Origin: an uncultured Bacteroidales bacterium
GTDB lineage: Bacteria; Bacteroidota; Bacteroidia; Bacteroidales; F082
Direction: 5' to 3'
DNA length: 64,000 nt
Assembly (NCBI GenBank): GCA_905234645.1
Contig: CAJOIS010000010.1
Span: 1 to 64,000, forward strand
Position numbers and translations under genes: made by a program. This document shows positions 15,552-24,886 of the stretch, piece by piece. A model generated the notes under the pieces. The model ran no database searches. It was not told where the DNA came from and saw nothing but the letters and a program-made list of their open reading frames with translations. How positions within the stretch are numbered: position 1 is the first letter of the stretch; every line of letters starts with the position of its first letter.

Positions 15552-18500
15552 TTACCTTTTCATTTCCCGTAATAATTCCAGCGCCTGCGTCACGGTACTG
15601 ACCTCCTTGACGGTAAGCTGCAGCTTGTCGTTGGTCTCCTTGACGGCGGTGCGTTTCGGGTGGCTCATGATGTACTGCATAACTTGTTGGAAGGTTGCGC
15701 TCTCGAAGTATTTCGATTCAGGGTTGCTGACGAAATATGCTGTCATGTTGTGGTGGCGCAGCAAGATCTTCTCGAATCCTAAGTCTTTGGCAATCCAGCG
15801 CAGACGGACAGTGTTGAGCAAGTCGCCGACCTGCTTGGGGATAGGACCAAATCGGTCGATGAGGTGGTCGGTGAACTTCATCAGGCTCTCTTCGGTCTTG
15901 GTGCGGTCCAGTTCGCTGTAGAGGCTGACACGCTCCTGTGTCGAGTTGATGTAATCGGCGGGGAAACGCACCTCCATGTCGGTTTCGATGGTGCAGTCGG
16001 CGACATAGGTTTTCTCCTCTTCCTTGTCGAAAATATCCTGAAATTCAGTTTCTTTCAGCTCAAGGATGGCCTCGTCGAGGATCTTGTGGTAGGTCTCGAA
16101 GCCGATGTCGTTGATGAAACCGCTTTGTTCGGCACCGAGGATGTTGCCTGCGCCACGGATGTCCAAGTCGCGCATGGCGATGTTGATGCCTTCGCCAAGG
16201 TCGGAGAATTCCTCCAAGGCGCGGAGACGTTTCTGTGCCTCTTGGGTGAGGGTGTTGAGCGGTGGCGTCAGCAGGTAGCAGAAGGCTTTCTTGTTGGAAC
16301 GACCCACACGGCCACGCAGCTGGTGCAGGTCGCTGAGGCCGTAGCGGTGCGCGTCGTTGATGATGATGGTGTTGGCGTTGGGGATGTCGAGACCCGATTC
16401 CACGATGGTGGTGCAGAGCAACACATCATATTCGCCGTTGATGAAGTCGAGCATGATCTTTTCCAACTTGGCGCCTTCCATCTGACCGTGGGCGACGGCG
16501 ATGCGCGCGCCGGGCACATACTTCAAGATGAAGTCGTGCACATCCATGATGTTCTGGATGCGGTTGTGGATGAAGAACACTTGTCCGTTGCGGGCGAGTT
16601 CAAACTGGATGGCGTCGCGGATGAGTTCGCCGTCGAAGCCGCGCAGTTCGGTCTGCACGGGATAGCGGTTGGGTGGTGGCGTGGTAATGACGCTCAAATC
16701 ACGGGCACCCATCATGGAGAACTGCAAGGTTCTCGGGATAGGCGTGGCGGTCAAGGTCAGCGTGTCGACATTGGCCTTCATCTCTTTCAGCTTCTCTTTC
16801 ACGGCCACGCCGAATTTCTGCTCCTCATCGATGACAAGCAACCCCAAATCCTTGAACTTCACGTCTTTTCCGGTGAGGCGGTGCGTCCCTATGATGATGT
16901 CGATTTCGCCTTTTTCGAGTTTCTTCAAGATTTCGGTCTGTTGCTTCGCCGTCTTGAAGCGGTTGAGGTATTCGATGGTGACGGGGAAGCCGTCGAAGCG
17001 TTCGGTGAAGGTATGGTAATGCTGCAAAGCCAGCACCGTAGTAGGCACAAGCACAGCCACTTGTTTCGAGTCGCAGCAGGCCTTGAAAGCGGCACGCATG
17101 GCCACTTCGGTCTTGCCGAAGCCCACGTCGCCGCACACGAGGCGGTCCATGGGGTTTTCGCTTTCCATGTCGCGTTTCACGTCGTTGGTGGCTTTCAGTT
17201 GGTCAGGAGTGTCCTCATAGATGAAGGAGGCCTCCAACTCGTTTTGCAGGTAGTTGTCAGGCGAGAACTTGAAACCTGGGGTGCGTTTGCGCTCGGCATA
17301 GAGCTTAATCAGTTCTCTGGCGATGTCCTTGACCTTGCTCTTGGTCTTGTTTTTCAGTCGGTTCCATGCTCCGCTGCCGAGTGTGCTGAGGTTGGGTTCG
17401 GTGCCATCCTTGCTGCTGTATTTCGCTATGCGGTGCAGCGAGTGAATGCTCACGTAGAGCAAGTCGCCGTTGTTGTAAATCAGGCGGATGGCCTCCTGTG
17501 GCTTGCCGTTGTTTTCGATGGTCTCAAGGCCGTCGAAACGGCCGATGCCGTGGTCGATGTGGGTGACGTAGTCGCCGGGTTTCAGCTCGTAGAGGTCCTT
17601 CAGCGTGATGGCCTGCTTGGTCGAGAAGTTGTCGCGCAGGTGGAAGCGGTGGTAACGCTCGAAAATCTGGTGGTCGGTGTAGCAGCAGATTTTCAAATCC
17701 TCGTCGATGAAGCCACCGTGGATGGCGATGGTCTCGGTCTCGAAATCGCGGTGCAACTCATCGTTGTGGTTAATGTCATTCAGAATGGCTTGAATGCGAG
17801 AGAGTTGCTTGCTGCTCTCAGAAAACACGATGATGCGATAGCCATCGGCCTTGTGCTCGGCGATGTCGTCGATGAGCAGGTTGAAGTTCTTGCTGAATAT
17901 CGGTTGCGGCTTCGTATGGAAAGTGACAGTCGTCAGTTGACAGTTGTCATCGCCCATGTCATTCCTGCTTGGGTTTGTGGGTTGGTTGGAATCTATGGGC
18001 GATGCTGGTAATAATATGCTAGAAGTTCCAAATTCGACGGTGTGGCGTTTCTTCAGGCATTCCATCAACTCGTCGGACTTGCTGAACAGCAGCCCTGGTT
18101 TCAACGCCTTCACTTCCTCGTCCTGTTCCTGCATCTTCTCGAAAGCTTCCACGGCGCGGTCGTATTCCTTGTCGACTTGGGTAGCGAAGAAGGCCATGTC
18201 GGTGAGCCATACATTGGTAGTGTCAGGCAGGTATTGCAGGATGGCCTCGCGTTCCTCGATGAAGGCGCGTTCCTGCATGTTGGGCAACAACACGATTTGT
18301 TTCAGCTGCTCAATGGAGAGCTGGTCGGCGATGTTGAAGCTGCGGATGCTGTCAATCTCGTCGCCGAAGAACTCGATACGGTATGGGTAGTCGTTGGCGA
18401 AGGAGAACACATCCACCAATCCGCCACGGATGGCAAACTGTCCTGGCTCCACCACGAAATCGACGTTCTCGAACTCGTAGTCGTAAAGCAAGTCGGTGAG

Positions 18501-18980
18501 GAAATCGAGGTTGACCTTTTCGCCGACTTTGAGTTTGAAGGTGTTCTTAGCCAGCAGTTTGCGGGTGAAGACCTTCTCGCTCAGTGCTTCAGGGTAGCTG
18601 ACAATCAAAGTCTTACGCTCGGAGGTAGAGACGCGTTGCAGCACCTCGGTGCGTGAGAGGATGTAGCTGTTGTCAGGCTTCTCGGGCTCGTAGGGACGCT
18701 TGTAGGAAGTGGGGTAGAAGAGCACCTGCTTCTTGCTGTAGTCCATGCCGCGCTCACCGAGCAGGCTTTCAAGGTCGTTGTAGAAATAGGCCGCGTCTTC
18801 CTTGTCGGCGCAGACGATGAGGTGCTGCCCGCCCATCTGACGGAAAGTTTCTTCCACAACAAAGGCCTTGGCAGAGGCTGACAAATTGGAACAAAGCAAA
18901 TGCCCACCGGCGCGCAAAGCCTTGACTAGCGCGTCGATGTGGGCATCATTTTTATACGGTTGTTGCGAAATGCTTGCCAC
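15552..18980 (-). CDS. mfd: Mfd, transcription-repair coupling factor
   Basis: The 1,142-residue ATP-dependent translocase displaces stalled RNA polymerase and recruits UvrA for strand-specific repair. In order: a UvrB-like N-terminal region, a CarD-like RNA polymerase interaction domain around residue 460 (LKPGDYVTHIDHGIGRFDG), a RecG-like helicase with Walker A GDVGFGKTEVA near 618 and DEEQ near 717, the second helicase lobe, and the C-terminal TRCF domain. Residues about 325-344 (PASPIDSNQPTNPSRNDMGD) are encoded by a 57-bp palindromic repeat inserted in frame, in a region that is not conserved. A -7 box on the minus strand lies 21 bases upstream. Confidence 0.95.
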   Translation of the reverse strand: MASISQQPYKNDAHIDALVKALRAGGHLLCSNLSASAKAFVVEETFRQMGGQHLIVCADKEDAAYFYNDLESLLGERGMDYSKKQVLFYPTSYKRPYEPEKPDNSYILSRTEVLQRVSTSERKTLIVSYPEALSEKVFTRKLLAKNTFKLKVGEKVNLDFLTDLLYDYEFENVDFVVEPGQFAIRGGLVDVFSFANDYPYRIEFFGDEIDSIRSFNIADQLSIEQLKQIVLLPNMQERAFIEEREAILQYLPDTTNVWLTDMAFFATQVDKEYDRAVEAFEKMQEQDEEVKALKPGLLFSKSDELMECLKKRHTVEFGTSSILLPASPIDSNQPTNPSRNDMGDDNCQLTTVTFHTKPQPIFSKNFNLLIDDIAEHKADGYRIIVFSESSKQLSRIQAILNDINHNDELHRDFETETIAIHGGFIDEDLKICCYTDHQIFERYHRFHLRDNFSTKQAITLKDLYELKPGDYVTHIDHGIGRFDGLETIENNGKPQEAIRLIYNNGDLLYVSIHSLHRIAKYSSKDGTEPNLSTLGSGAWNRLKNKTKSKVKDIARELIKLYAERKRTPGFKFSPDNYLQNELEASFIYEDTPDQLKATNDVKRDMESENPMDRLVCGDVGFGKTEVAMRAAFKACCDSKQVAVLVPTTVLALQHYHTFTERFDGFPVTIEYLNRFKTAKQQTEILKKLEKGEIDIIIGTHRLTGKDVKFKDLGLLVIDEEQKFGVAVKEKLKEMKANVDTLTLTATPIPRTLQFSMMGARDLSVITTPPPNRYPVQTELRGFDGELIRDAIQFELARNGQVFFIHNRIQNIMDVHDFILKYVPGARIAVAHGQMEGAKLEKIMLDFINGEYDVLLCTTIVESGLDIPNANTIIINDAHRYGLSDLHQLRGRVGRSNKKAFCYLLTPPLNTLTQEAQKRLRALEEFSDLGEGINIAMRDLDIRGAGNILGAEQSGFINDIGFETYHKILDEAILELKETEFQDIFDKEEEKTYVADCTIETDMEVRFPADYINSTQERVSLYSELDRTKTEESLMKFTDHLIDRFGPIPKQVGDLLNTVRLRWIAKDLGFEKILLRHHNMTAYFVSNPESKYFESATFQQVMQYIMSHPKRTAVKETNDKLQLTVKEVSTVTQALELLREMKR
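17948..18004 (+). repeat. Palindromic repeat family A, copy 5, in frame inside mfd
   Basis: Perfect 10-bp arms (CATCGCCCAT / ATGGGCGATG) surround CATGTCATTCC and GGAATCTATG. At 57 bp it is exactly 19 codons, so the mfd frame is kept. A neighbouring CAGTTGACAGTTGTC stretch looks like additional repeat sequence. Confidence 0.85.
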
Positions 18981-19000
18981 TTTTCTTGAAAATTGCGGCG

Positions 19001-19008
19001 CAAAAATA
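19001..19008 (-). promoter_or_regulatory. -7 promoter element for mfd
   Basis: The complement reads TATTTTTG followed by C, lying in the 36-base gap between the transporter stop and the mfd start. Confidence 0.6.
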
Positions 19009-19016
19009 CAGAATTT

Positions 19017-21023
19017 TTATTCTTCTTCCGCTTTTGCTCGCTTCGAGTCCCAAATCATGTAGCAGATGATGGCGATGTACATCACCAAAGCGATGAGGCC
19101 AGCCCATGGGGTTTCGTTGAAGAAGCCTCCGTCGGCGGTACGCGCCACGGCATCCACGTTGCAGAACTTGAGGATGGCACTCACCACACCCATCAAGGCA
19201 CCGCCAGCGATGAAGCCAGATGCAATCAAGGTGCCACGGTTGTAGCGGGCGTCGTTGAGTTTCTGGTCTTTGCTGCGGCTGCTCACGAACCACGAGATGG
19301 CACCACCGATGAGCAGCGGCACGTTGAGGTCGATGGGGATGAACATACCCAAGGCGAAGGGCAGGGCAGGAATTTTGCAGAAGTTGAGAATCAGGGCGAT
19401 TGCGGCGCCGATGCCGTAGAGCAGCCAGGGGGCGTTGCCGCCCGACATCATCGGCTCGATGACGGCACTCATGGCGTTGGCTTGCGGGGCAACCAGGGCT
19501 TTCTCGCCCACGAAGCCGTAAGCCTTGTTGAGTACCATGATGACACCTGCGACGGTAGCAGCGGCCACAGCCACGCCGACGAATTTCCATATCTCTTGTT
19601 TCTTAGGCGTCGTACCAATCCAATAACCTACCTTGAGGTCAGTGATGAAGGCACCAGCCACAGCCAATGCGGTGCAGACCACACCGCCGATAATCAAGGT
19701 GGCTGTCATGCCACTGGGACCACTCAGTCCGGCGGCAACCATCACCAAAGAGGCCAAAATCAAAGTCATCAGCGTCATGCCACTCACGGGGTTGCTGCCC
19801 ACGATGGCGATGGCATTGGCGGCCACCGTCGTGAACAGAAAGGCGATGACGGCCACCACCAAAATGCCGATTAAGGCATGGGTGAAGTTATGCACCACGC
19901 CAAACCAGAAGAACAGGAAGGTGATAATCAACACGGCCACGATGCCGATGACGACGGTCTTCATGGAAAGGTCTTGTTGGGTGCGGTCGACGGCTTCGGT
20001 AGCGGCTTTCTTTCCTTTGAACTCGTTGGCGGCAAGGCCCACCGAAGACTTGATCACGCCCCACGACTTGATGATGCTGATGACACCCGCCATGGCGATG
20101 CCACCGATACCGATGTGGCGGGCGTAGTTCTTGAAGATCTCTTCAGGTGCCATCGAGCCGATGGTGGCGGTGATGCCAGCGTTCATCAGGTCGACGATTT
20201 GGTCGCCCCAGATGAGGTTCATGCCCGGGATGATGATGAACCACACCAGCATGGAACCACAGCAGATGATGAAGGCGTATTTCAGGCCAATGATGTAACC
20301 CAAGCCGAGGACAGCCGCACCCGTGTTCACCTTGAACATCAGCTTGGCTTTGTCGGCCACGACGGCACCCCAGCCCATCATGCGGGTGGTGATGGTCTCC
20401 GACCACCAGCCGAAGGTGGAGACGATGAAGTCATACAGACCGCCAATCAGGCCGCTGACGACCAGCAGCAACGAGTCCTTGCCTTTTTTCTGCCCGCTGA
20501 CCAATACCTGCGTGGTAGCCGTGGCTTCGGGGAAGGGAAACTTGCCATGTTGTTCCTTGACGAAGTATTTGCGGAAGGGGATGAGGAACAGAATGCCCAA
20601 GATGCCACCCAACAAGGAGGCGATGAATACCTGCCAGAAGTTGATTTCGATTTGGTAGCCTTTGCCTTGCAGGATGTAGAGGGCCGGTAGGGTGAAAATG
20701 GCGCCGGCCACCACGCCGCCCGAGCAGCCGCCGATGCTTTGGATGATGACGTTTTGTGAAAGTGCGTCGTTCTTGCGTGCCAGCCCCGTGAGGCCGATGG
20801 CGATGATGGCGATGGGGATGGCGGCTTCAAACACCTGTCCGACCTTCAGGCCGAGGTAGGCTGCAGCTGCCGAAAACAGGATGGTCATCAGCAGGCCGAT
20901 GCAGACTGACCAAACCGTAACTTCCTGATACTTTTTGTTTTTCGAGAGAATCGGTTCGTACTCTTCGCCCGGTTTCAGTTCGCGGTGCGCGTTCTCGGGC
21001 AGTTTGAATTGATCGTTTTCCAT
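19017..21023 (-). CDS. OPT-family oligopeptide transporter
   Basis: The 668-residue inner-membrane protein has about fifteen hydrophobic segments. Family features include AAAYLGLKVGQVFEAAIPIAI near residue 45 and a SNPVSGMTLMTL segment near residue 410, typical of bacterial OPT transporters. By family knowledge it imports short peptides, or metal chelates, with protons; the substrate is not determined. The N-terminus (KLPENAHRELKPGEEYEPIL) is the usual cytoplasmic start of bacterial members. It starts 19 bases after the stop of the upstream S8 protease gene, so the pair may be an operon linking external proteolysis to peptide uptake (inference). Confidence 0.9.
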   Translation of the reverse strand: MENDQFKLPENAHRELKPGEEYEPILSKNKKYQEVTVWSVCIGLLMTILFSAAAAYLGLKVGQVFEAAIPIAIIAIGLTGLARKNDALSQNVIIQSIGGCSGGVVAGAIFTLPALYILQGKGYQIEINFWQVFIASLLGGILGILFLIPFRKYFVKEQHGKFPFPEATATTQVLVSGQKKGKDSLLLVVSGLIGGLYDFIVSTFGWWSETITTRMMGWGAVVADKAKLMFKVNTGAAVLGLGYIIGLKYAFIICCGSMLVWFIIIPGMNLIWGDQIVDLMNAGITATIGSMAPEEIFKNYARHIGIGGIAMAGVISIIKSWGVIKSSVGLAANEFKGKKAATEAVDRTQQDLSMKTVVIGIVAVLIITFLFFWFGVVHNFTHALIGILVVAVIAFLFTTVAANAIAIVGSNPVSGMTLMTLILASLVMVAAGLSGPSGMTATLIIGGVVCTALAVAGAFITDLKVGYWIGTTPKKQEIWKFVGVAVAAATVAGVIMVLNKAYGFVGEKALVAPQANAMSAVIEPMMSGGNAPWLLYGIGAAIALILNFCKIPALPFALGMFIPIDLNVPLLIGGAISWFVSSRSKDQKLNDARYNRGTLIASGFIAGGALMGVVSAILKFCNVDAVARTADGGFFNETPWAGLIALVMYIAIICYMIWDSKRAKAEEE

Positions 21024-21042
21024 TATGAATGGTATTTGTAGA

Positions 21043-23658
21043 TTATCGTATTACATTGAATTTGCATGTGTGGATTGCGTTGTCGCTTTGTATCCTAACG
21101 AAATACATTCCCTCAGCCAACCCCGAGACATCAATCTGTTGGGTTTGGTTGGTGATGTGGCCCGAAAGCAATGTTTGGCCTGTCACGTTGGTGATGATGT
21201 ATTCGGTTTCCGCCTGTAGAGACGCGCCATGGCACGTCTCTACAAACAGAATACCGTTGGTGGGATTGGGATAAACCTTGATTTCCAACGCGTTATTCTC
21301 ATCAATGACCATCACATCCTTGTCCAAACAATCCGACCAAGAAATAGTGTTTCCACCATCAGTGCTGATGCCGTATTTGTATTGTCCAATCGGCAGGGCA
21401 TCCCAACCGTAATCCACGTAATGGGCGTCAGCCACGTTTGAAGCGATCAGCTCGACATTGCTGCCGTCGCAGTTGGCGCGGTAGATGCTGTAGGTGTTGC
21501 CCACGGTGATGTCGTCGATATAGAAGGCGTTATCATATTCGCCCTCAGCGAGTTGGTTGGCATATTTCCATTCCAGGATATGGTTGCCGGGACCGATGGC
21601 CACGGTGTAGCGCGTCCACGGTACTTCATCCTTCAAGGTCTCGCCATACTGCACGTTGTCGATGAAGAAACCGCAGCCGTTGAGCGGGAAGCAACTGACT
21701 CGGGCATAGTAACTTACTACACACGAGGTGGGAAGATTGACCGCCAACGAAATCTTGCTGTTAGAGAACATACCCGTGTTGGTCGACTTGGCGCAATAGG
21801 TGCCTGTGTTGGGTTGCACGGTGGTGATGACCCAAGGGCTGGTGGCATCGTTGATCCACATGTTTTGGTAGAAGTCGCCAGACTCGAAGCCGTCATAAAT
21901 ACCCGCAGGTAGGTTCCACGACAATGACACGCGCATGTTGTTGATGACTTCAGCCTCAATCTCGACCGCTTTCGTCAGGGTGACGTAGTTGGAAGGGAGC
22001 GAGGTCATGTCGTTTTCCAGATGGGCGATAATATAATAGGTGTAGGAACCCGCGTAGCTGATGTGGTCGGTATAGGTGGTCGCTGTCAGGTTGTTGGCGA
22101 TTCGCATGCCATCGCGATAGACGTCGTAGGAGATGCCTTCGGGTGCGGCTGTCCAGTTGAGGACGACCTGCTCGCCGTCGAAGTTGGCGGTGAGGTTGGT
22201 CGGGCCGTGGTGGAATAAGGCGTTCATGGCGGCCAAGGCGTCGATGCGACCCGAGCCTACACGGTTGTTTTTCATGGTGTTGCCGACGCGCACCGAGGTA
22301 AGCTCGATGATGGAGTCCAATTCGGCAGGGGTCAGCTCAGGGTTGGCCTCAAGCAGCATGGCTAACACGCCAGCCACGCAGGGCGTAGCCATCGAGGTGC
22401 CGTCCATTTCGATGTAGTTGTTGGTGGTCTGGTAGTTCAGCGAGGTGATGTTGGCGCCAGGAGCCGAGATGTCGGGACGGATCAAGCCCGGTTGGTTGAC
22501 GTCGCCGTTTTCGTAGGGGTAGTCGTTGTAGTTGCCGACATTGGATCCAGCGGCCCAAGTCGTGGGGCCTACGGAGGAGAAGCCGCAGCGCTCGTCGTTG
22601 GAGTCGGTGGCGCCCACGCTGATGACGGAGGTCAAGCCGCCTTCGATGAGGTTCTTTTGGTCGGGGTGGAGCCAAGCCGGAGGACAGTTGCCTGGAGCGC
22701 TGATGTTGAAGGGAACGGGGAAGGTGTATTGTGTTTGGCCTTCGTTGCCGCATGCCACGGCAGCTGCCACGCCCGCCTCGAGGCAGGTGGTGAAGACATC
22801 GCGGTAGTAGTAGCAGGGACCAGCGCCTACGTCGCTGAGCGAGAGGCTGAGGATGTTTGCACCGTGGTCCAAGGCAAATTCAACACCTTGGATGAGGTGG
22901 GTTGCTTCACCTTGGCCGTCTTCGCCCAAAACCTTGATGGACATGATTTTGGCGCCTGGGGCAATGCCCGTTTGTGTGCCTGCGGTGCCTTGTCCCGCCA
23001 CGATGCCAGCAGTGTGTGTGCCGTGACCATCGTCGTCCATGGGATCGTTGTCTTGATAGAAGATGTCATAGCCGTGGTGAGGGAACTCGCTGCCACCGTC
23101 CCACATGCTGTTGGCAATATCGATGTGGTTGTAGTTGACGCCCGTGTCGATGTGGCCGATGATGACACCGTTGCCCGTATAGCCCGTGCCGTTGTAGTTC
23201 CAAACCGCAGGCGCGTTGATCTTGTCGACATGCCAGGCGTTGGCTCTCGTAGAGGTTGGACTTGTTCTCTCGTTTTGTGGAATCATCTGACGCATTTCGT
23301 CAGGGATAATCATGGCAACATCCTTGCGCTCAGCGAGTTGTGCGATGACTTCGGCACTGGCAGAGCAGCTGAAGCCGTTGAACGACCAGAAGGTTTTCAG
23401 GTCGCTGACCAAATTGTCGCTTTTGTAACTTTCTAAAAAATCAAGCACTTGGGATTGCGAGGCTTGACAAAAGGCTTTTCGTTCGGCGATGACGAAGTCG
23501 CGGCGTTGCTCCTTGGTCATCAAGGCGGTCTTTTGCGACAGTTGGCTGTCGTCGTAACGTTCTGTCATCATTACGATGACATGTTGGAGATGGTTGGATT
23601 GGCCAAACAATGCACTAAAGCAAAGGACCAAGAGAAGGGTAAAAACGGATTTTTTCAT
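21043..23658 (-). CDS. Subtilisin-like S8 serine protease with T9SS sorting domain
   Basis: The 871-residue secreted protease has a signal peptide ending near residue 20 (CFSALFGQ). The catalytic triad is Asp171 (GHIDTGVN), His212 (GHGTHTAG) and Ser422 (GTSMATP), with oxyanion Asn305. After the catalytic domain come a fibronectin-III-like region (about 490-570), a lectin/anchor-J-like beta-sandwich starting FESGDFYQNMW, and a C-terminal type A T9SS sorting domain (VYPNPTNGILF to MYFVRIQSDN). It should act at the cell surface or outside the cell. A 30-bp palindrome lies in frame inside the sorting domain, encoding about TCHGASL. It is followed closely by the peptide transporter gene. Confidence 0.92.
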   Translation of the reverse strand: MKKSVFTLLLVLCFSALFGQSNHLQHVIVMMTERYDDSQLSQKTALMTKEQRRDFVIAERKAFCQASQSQVLDFLESYKSDNLVSDLKTFWSFNGFSCSASAEVIAQLAERKDVAMIIPDEMRQMIPQNERTSPTSTRANAWHVDKINAPAVWNYNGTGYTGNGVIIGHIDTGVNYNHIDIANSMWDGGSEFPHHGYDIFYQDNDPMDDDGHGTHTAGIVAGQGTAGTQTGIAPGAKIMSIKVLGEDGQGEATHLIQGVEFALDHGANILSLSLSDVGAGPCYYYRDVFTTCLEAGVAAAVACGNEGQTQYTFPVPFNISAPGNCPPAWLHPDQKNLIEGGLTSVISVGATDSNDERCGFSSVGPTTWAAGSNVGNYNDYPYENGDVNQPGLIRPDISAPGANITSLNYQTTNNYIEMDGTSMATPCVAGVLAMLLEANPELTPAELDSIIELTSVRVGNTMKNNRVGSGRIDALAAMNALFHHGPTNLTANFDGEQVVLNWTAAPEGISYDVYRDGMRIANNLTATTYTDHISYAGSYTYYIIAHLENDMTSLPSNYVTLTKAVEIEAEVINNMRVSLSWNLPAGIYDGFESGDFYQNMWINDATSPWVITTVQPNTGTYCAKSTNTGMFSNSKISLAVNLPTSCVVSYYARVSCFPLNGCGFFIDNVQYGETLKDEVPWTRYTVAIGPGNHILEWKYANQLAEGEYDNAFYIDDITVGNTYSIYRANCDGSNVELIASNVADAHYVDYGWDALPIGQYKYGISTDGGNTISWSDCLDKDVMVIDENNALEIKVYPNPTNGILFVETCHGASLQAETEYIITNVTGQTLLSGHITNQTQQIDVSGLAEGMYFVRIQSDNAIHTCKFNVIR
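21215..21244. repeat. GTAGAGAC palindrome, copy 1, in frame inside the protease gene
   Basis: TGTAGAGACG-C-GCCATGGC-A-CGTCTCTACA is palindromic with one mismatched pair. Its length is 30 bp, or ten codons. The outer GTAGAGACG/CGTCTCTAC arms are shared with the element at 53666-53693. Confidence 0.85.
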
Positions 23659-23682
23659 GGTATTTGGTTAATTTAGTATTGT

Positions 23683-24786
23683 TTACGAAAACTTGATCTT
23701 ATCCCTTATCCTCACGAAGGGCTTTTCAACAAAGACATACAGGATATAGGCCGCTACGAAGACCATTATCCAATAAACGGGATAGGCAATGGCGTAACGG
23801 CTCAAGAATTGTGGGAAGCTGTGTTCGAGGACTTGGAGTAGCAGCAGGTTGGTGAGGAACATGGCGTAGGAAAGTATGCAGATGCCCGAAATGATGTCAC
23901 CCCAACGTGTTTTGTAGGATTTCCATCTCGACAGCAGAGGGAACCACAACGTGATGGCGAGGGCTGAGATTGTCAGATATAAGGCATCATAATAGAAGGT
24001 GCCCGGAGTACGGGGGATGATGCGTGTGGCAGCAAATAGGGCCACGCCTATGATGAAACTGGCCACCGCGTGACGCTCCCATTGCTTGGGATGATAGCAC
24101 ATCATCCAGGCGGCAAGCACACCTAAGTAGATGTTGTCGGTGCGCGAAGCCACGGTCTTGCGGATCCAGATGTCCCAGCCGAAACGGTCGTGGACCTGGT
24201 CGGCCACGGAGAGACGGAAGGCGATGGAGGCCGCAATGAAAAGGAGACACAGCCACGGGATGTATTTTTTCGGTTTCGCGAAGAGCGAAAAGAGCATCAG
24301 AAGGAGCGGGAAGGATATATAGAACCACCATTGTACGGGCAGGGAATACGACTCCCAATAGAACCCCCAGAAAGGCGTGAACAGGTTTTGGGTGAAGGTG
24401 GCAAAACGCCACATCGGGAAGGTATGGACGTCGCCTTCGATGACATTGAGCTGAACCAAGAGATAGTTGACAAACAGGATGAAGAGGTAGTTAGGCAAGA
24501 TGCGCAACGCGGTCCGAACATAGAATGAGAGGGTCTTGGAATGGCCGATGTGGTTGTCGTGCTTCTCGAGATAGGAGATGAACGATTTCCCGATGAGGAA
24601 GCCGGTCATGACAAAGAAGATGTCAACTCCATGGGGCACGGGCATGTCGGTAAAACGGTCGAGGGGCGTGTCGAACAAGATCCTTTCGGCGTGGCCTTGA
24701 ACCACGCAAAAGATGGCGAAAGCCCTCAGCAGGTCCAACCCGAAGACGCGTTTGCGGTCAATGTCGATGCTCCAGAAGTCCTTCAT
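23683..24786 (-). CDS. Acyltransferase 3 family membrane protein (OafA/YrhL-like)
   Basis: The protein is about 367 residues with ten or so membrane segments. The N-terminal acyltransferase-3 signature is RVFGLDLLRAFAIFCVVQGHAE, where R and H are the conserved residues, followed by HGVDIFFVMTGFLIG. Such enzymes O-acetylate or otherwise acylate surface sugars, peptidoglycan or lipids. An ATG at 24819 would add 11 residues; homologues start close to the chosen Met, so the upstream start is less likely. The neighbouring genes give no firm clue to the substrate. Confidence 0.82.
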   Translation of the reverse strand: MKDFWSIDIDRKRVFGLDLLRAFAIFCVVQGHAERILFDTPLDRFTDMPVPHGVDIFFVMTGFLIGKSFISYLEKHDNHIGHSKTLSFYVRTALRILPNYLFILFVNYLLVQLNVIEGDVHTFPMWRFATFTQNLFTPFWGFYWESYSLPVQWWFYISFPLLLMLFSLFAKPKKYIPWLCLLFIAASIAFRLSVADQVHDRFGWDIWIRKTVASRTDNIYLGVLAAWMMCYHPKQWERHAVASFIIGVALFAATRIIPRTPGTFYYDALYLTISALAITLWFPLLSRWKSYKTRWGDIISGICILSYAMFLTNLLLLQVLEHSFPQFLSRYAIAYPVYWIMVFVAAYILYVFVEKPFVRIRDKIKFS

Positions 24787-24886
24787 CCCATGATTAACGT
24801 TTTTCAAAATTGATTGCAATATTAGGGAAAAATATGGGGCGAATGGAATTTTTCTATAATTTTACCTCGTCAAATAGTATTGAAAA

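Noticed and set aside
15864-18011. 715-codon open frame on the plus strand
   Set aside because: It lies entirely antisense to mfd and its translation is a low-complexity Val/Asp/His/Leu-rich shadow of the mfd codon bias, with no domain.
22492-23436. 314-codon plus-strand frame opposite the S8 protease
   Set aside because: Shadow of the protease coding sequence, whose triad and signal peptide are unambiguous.
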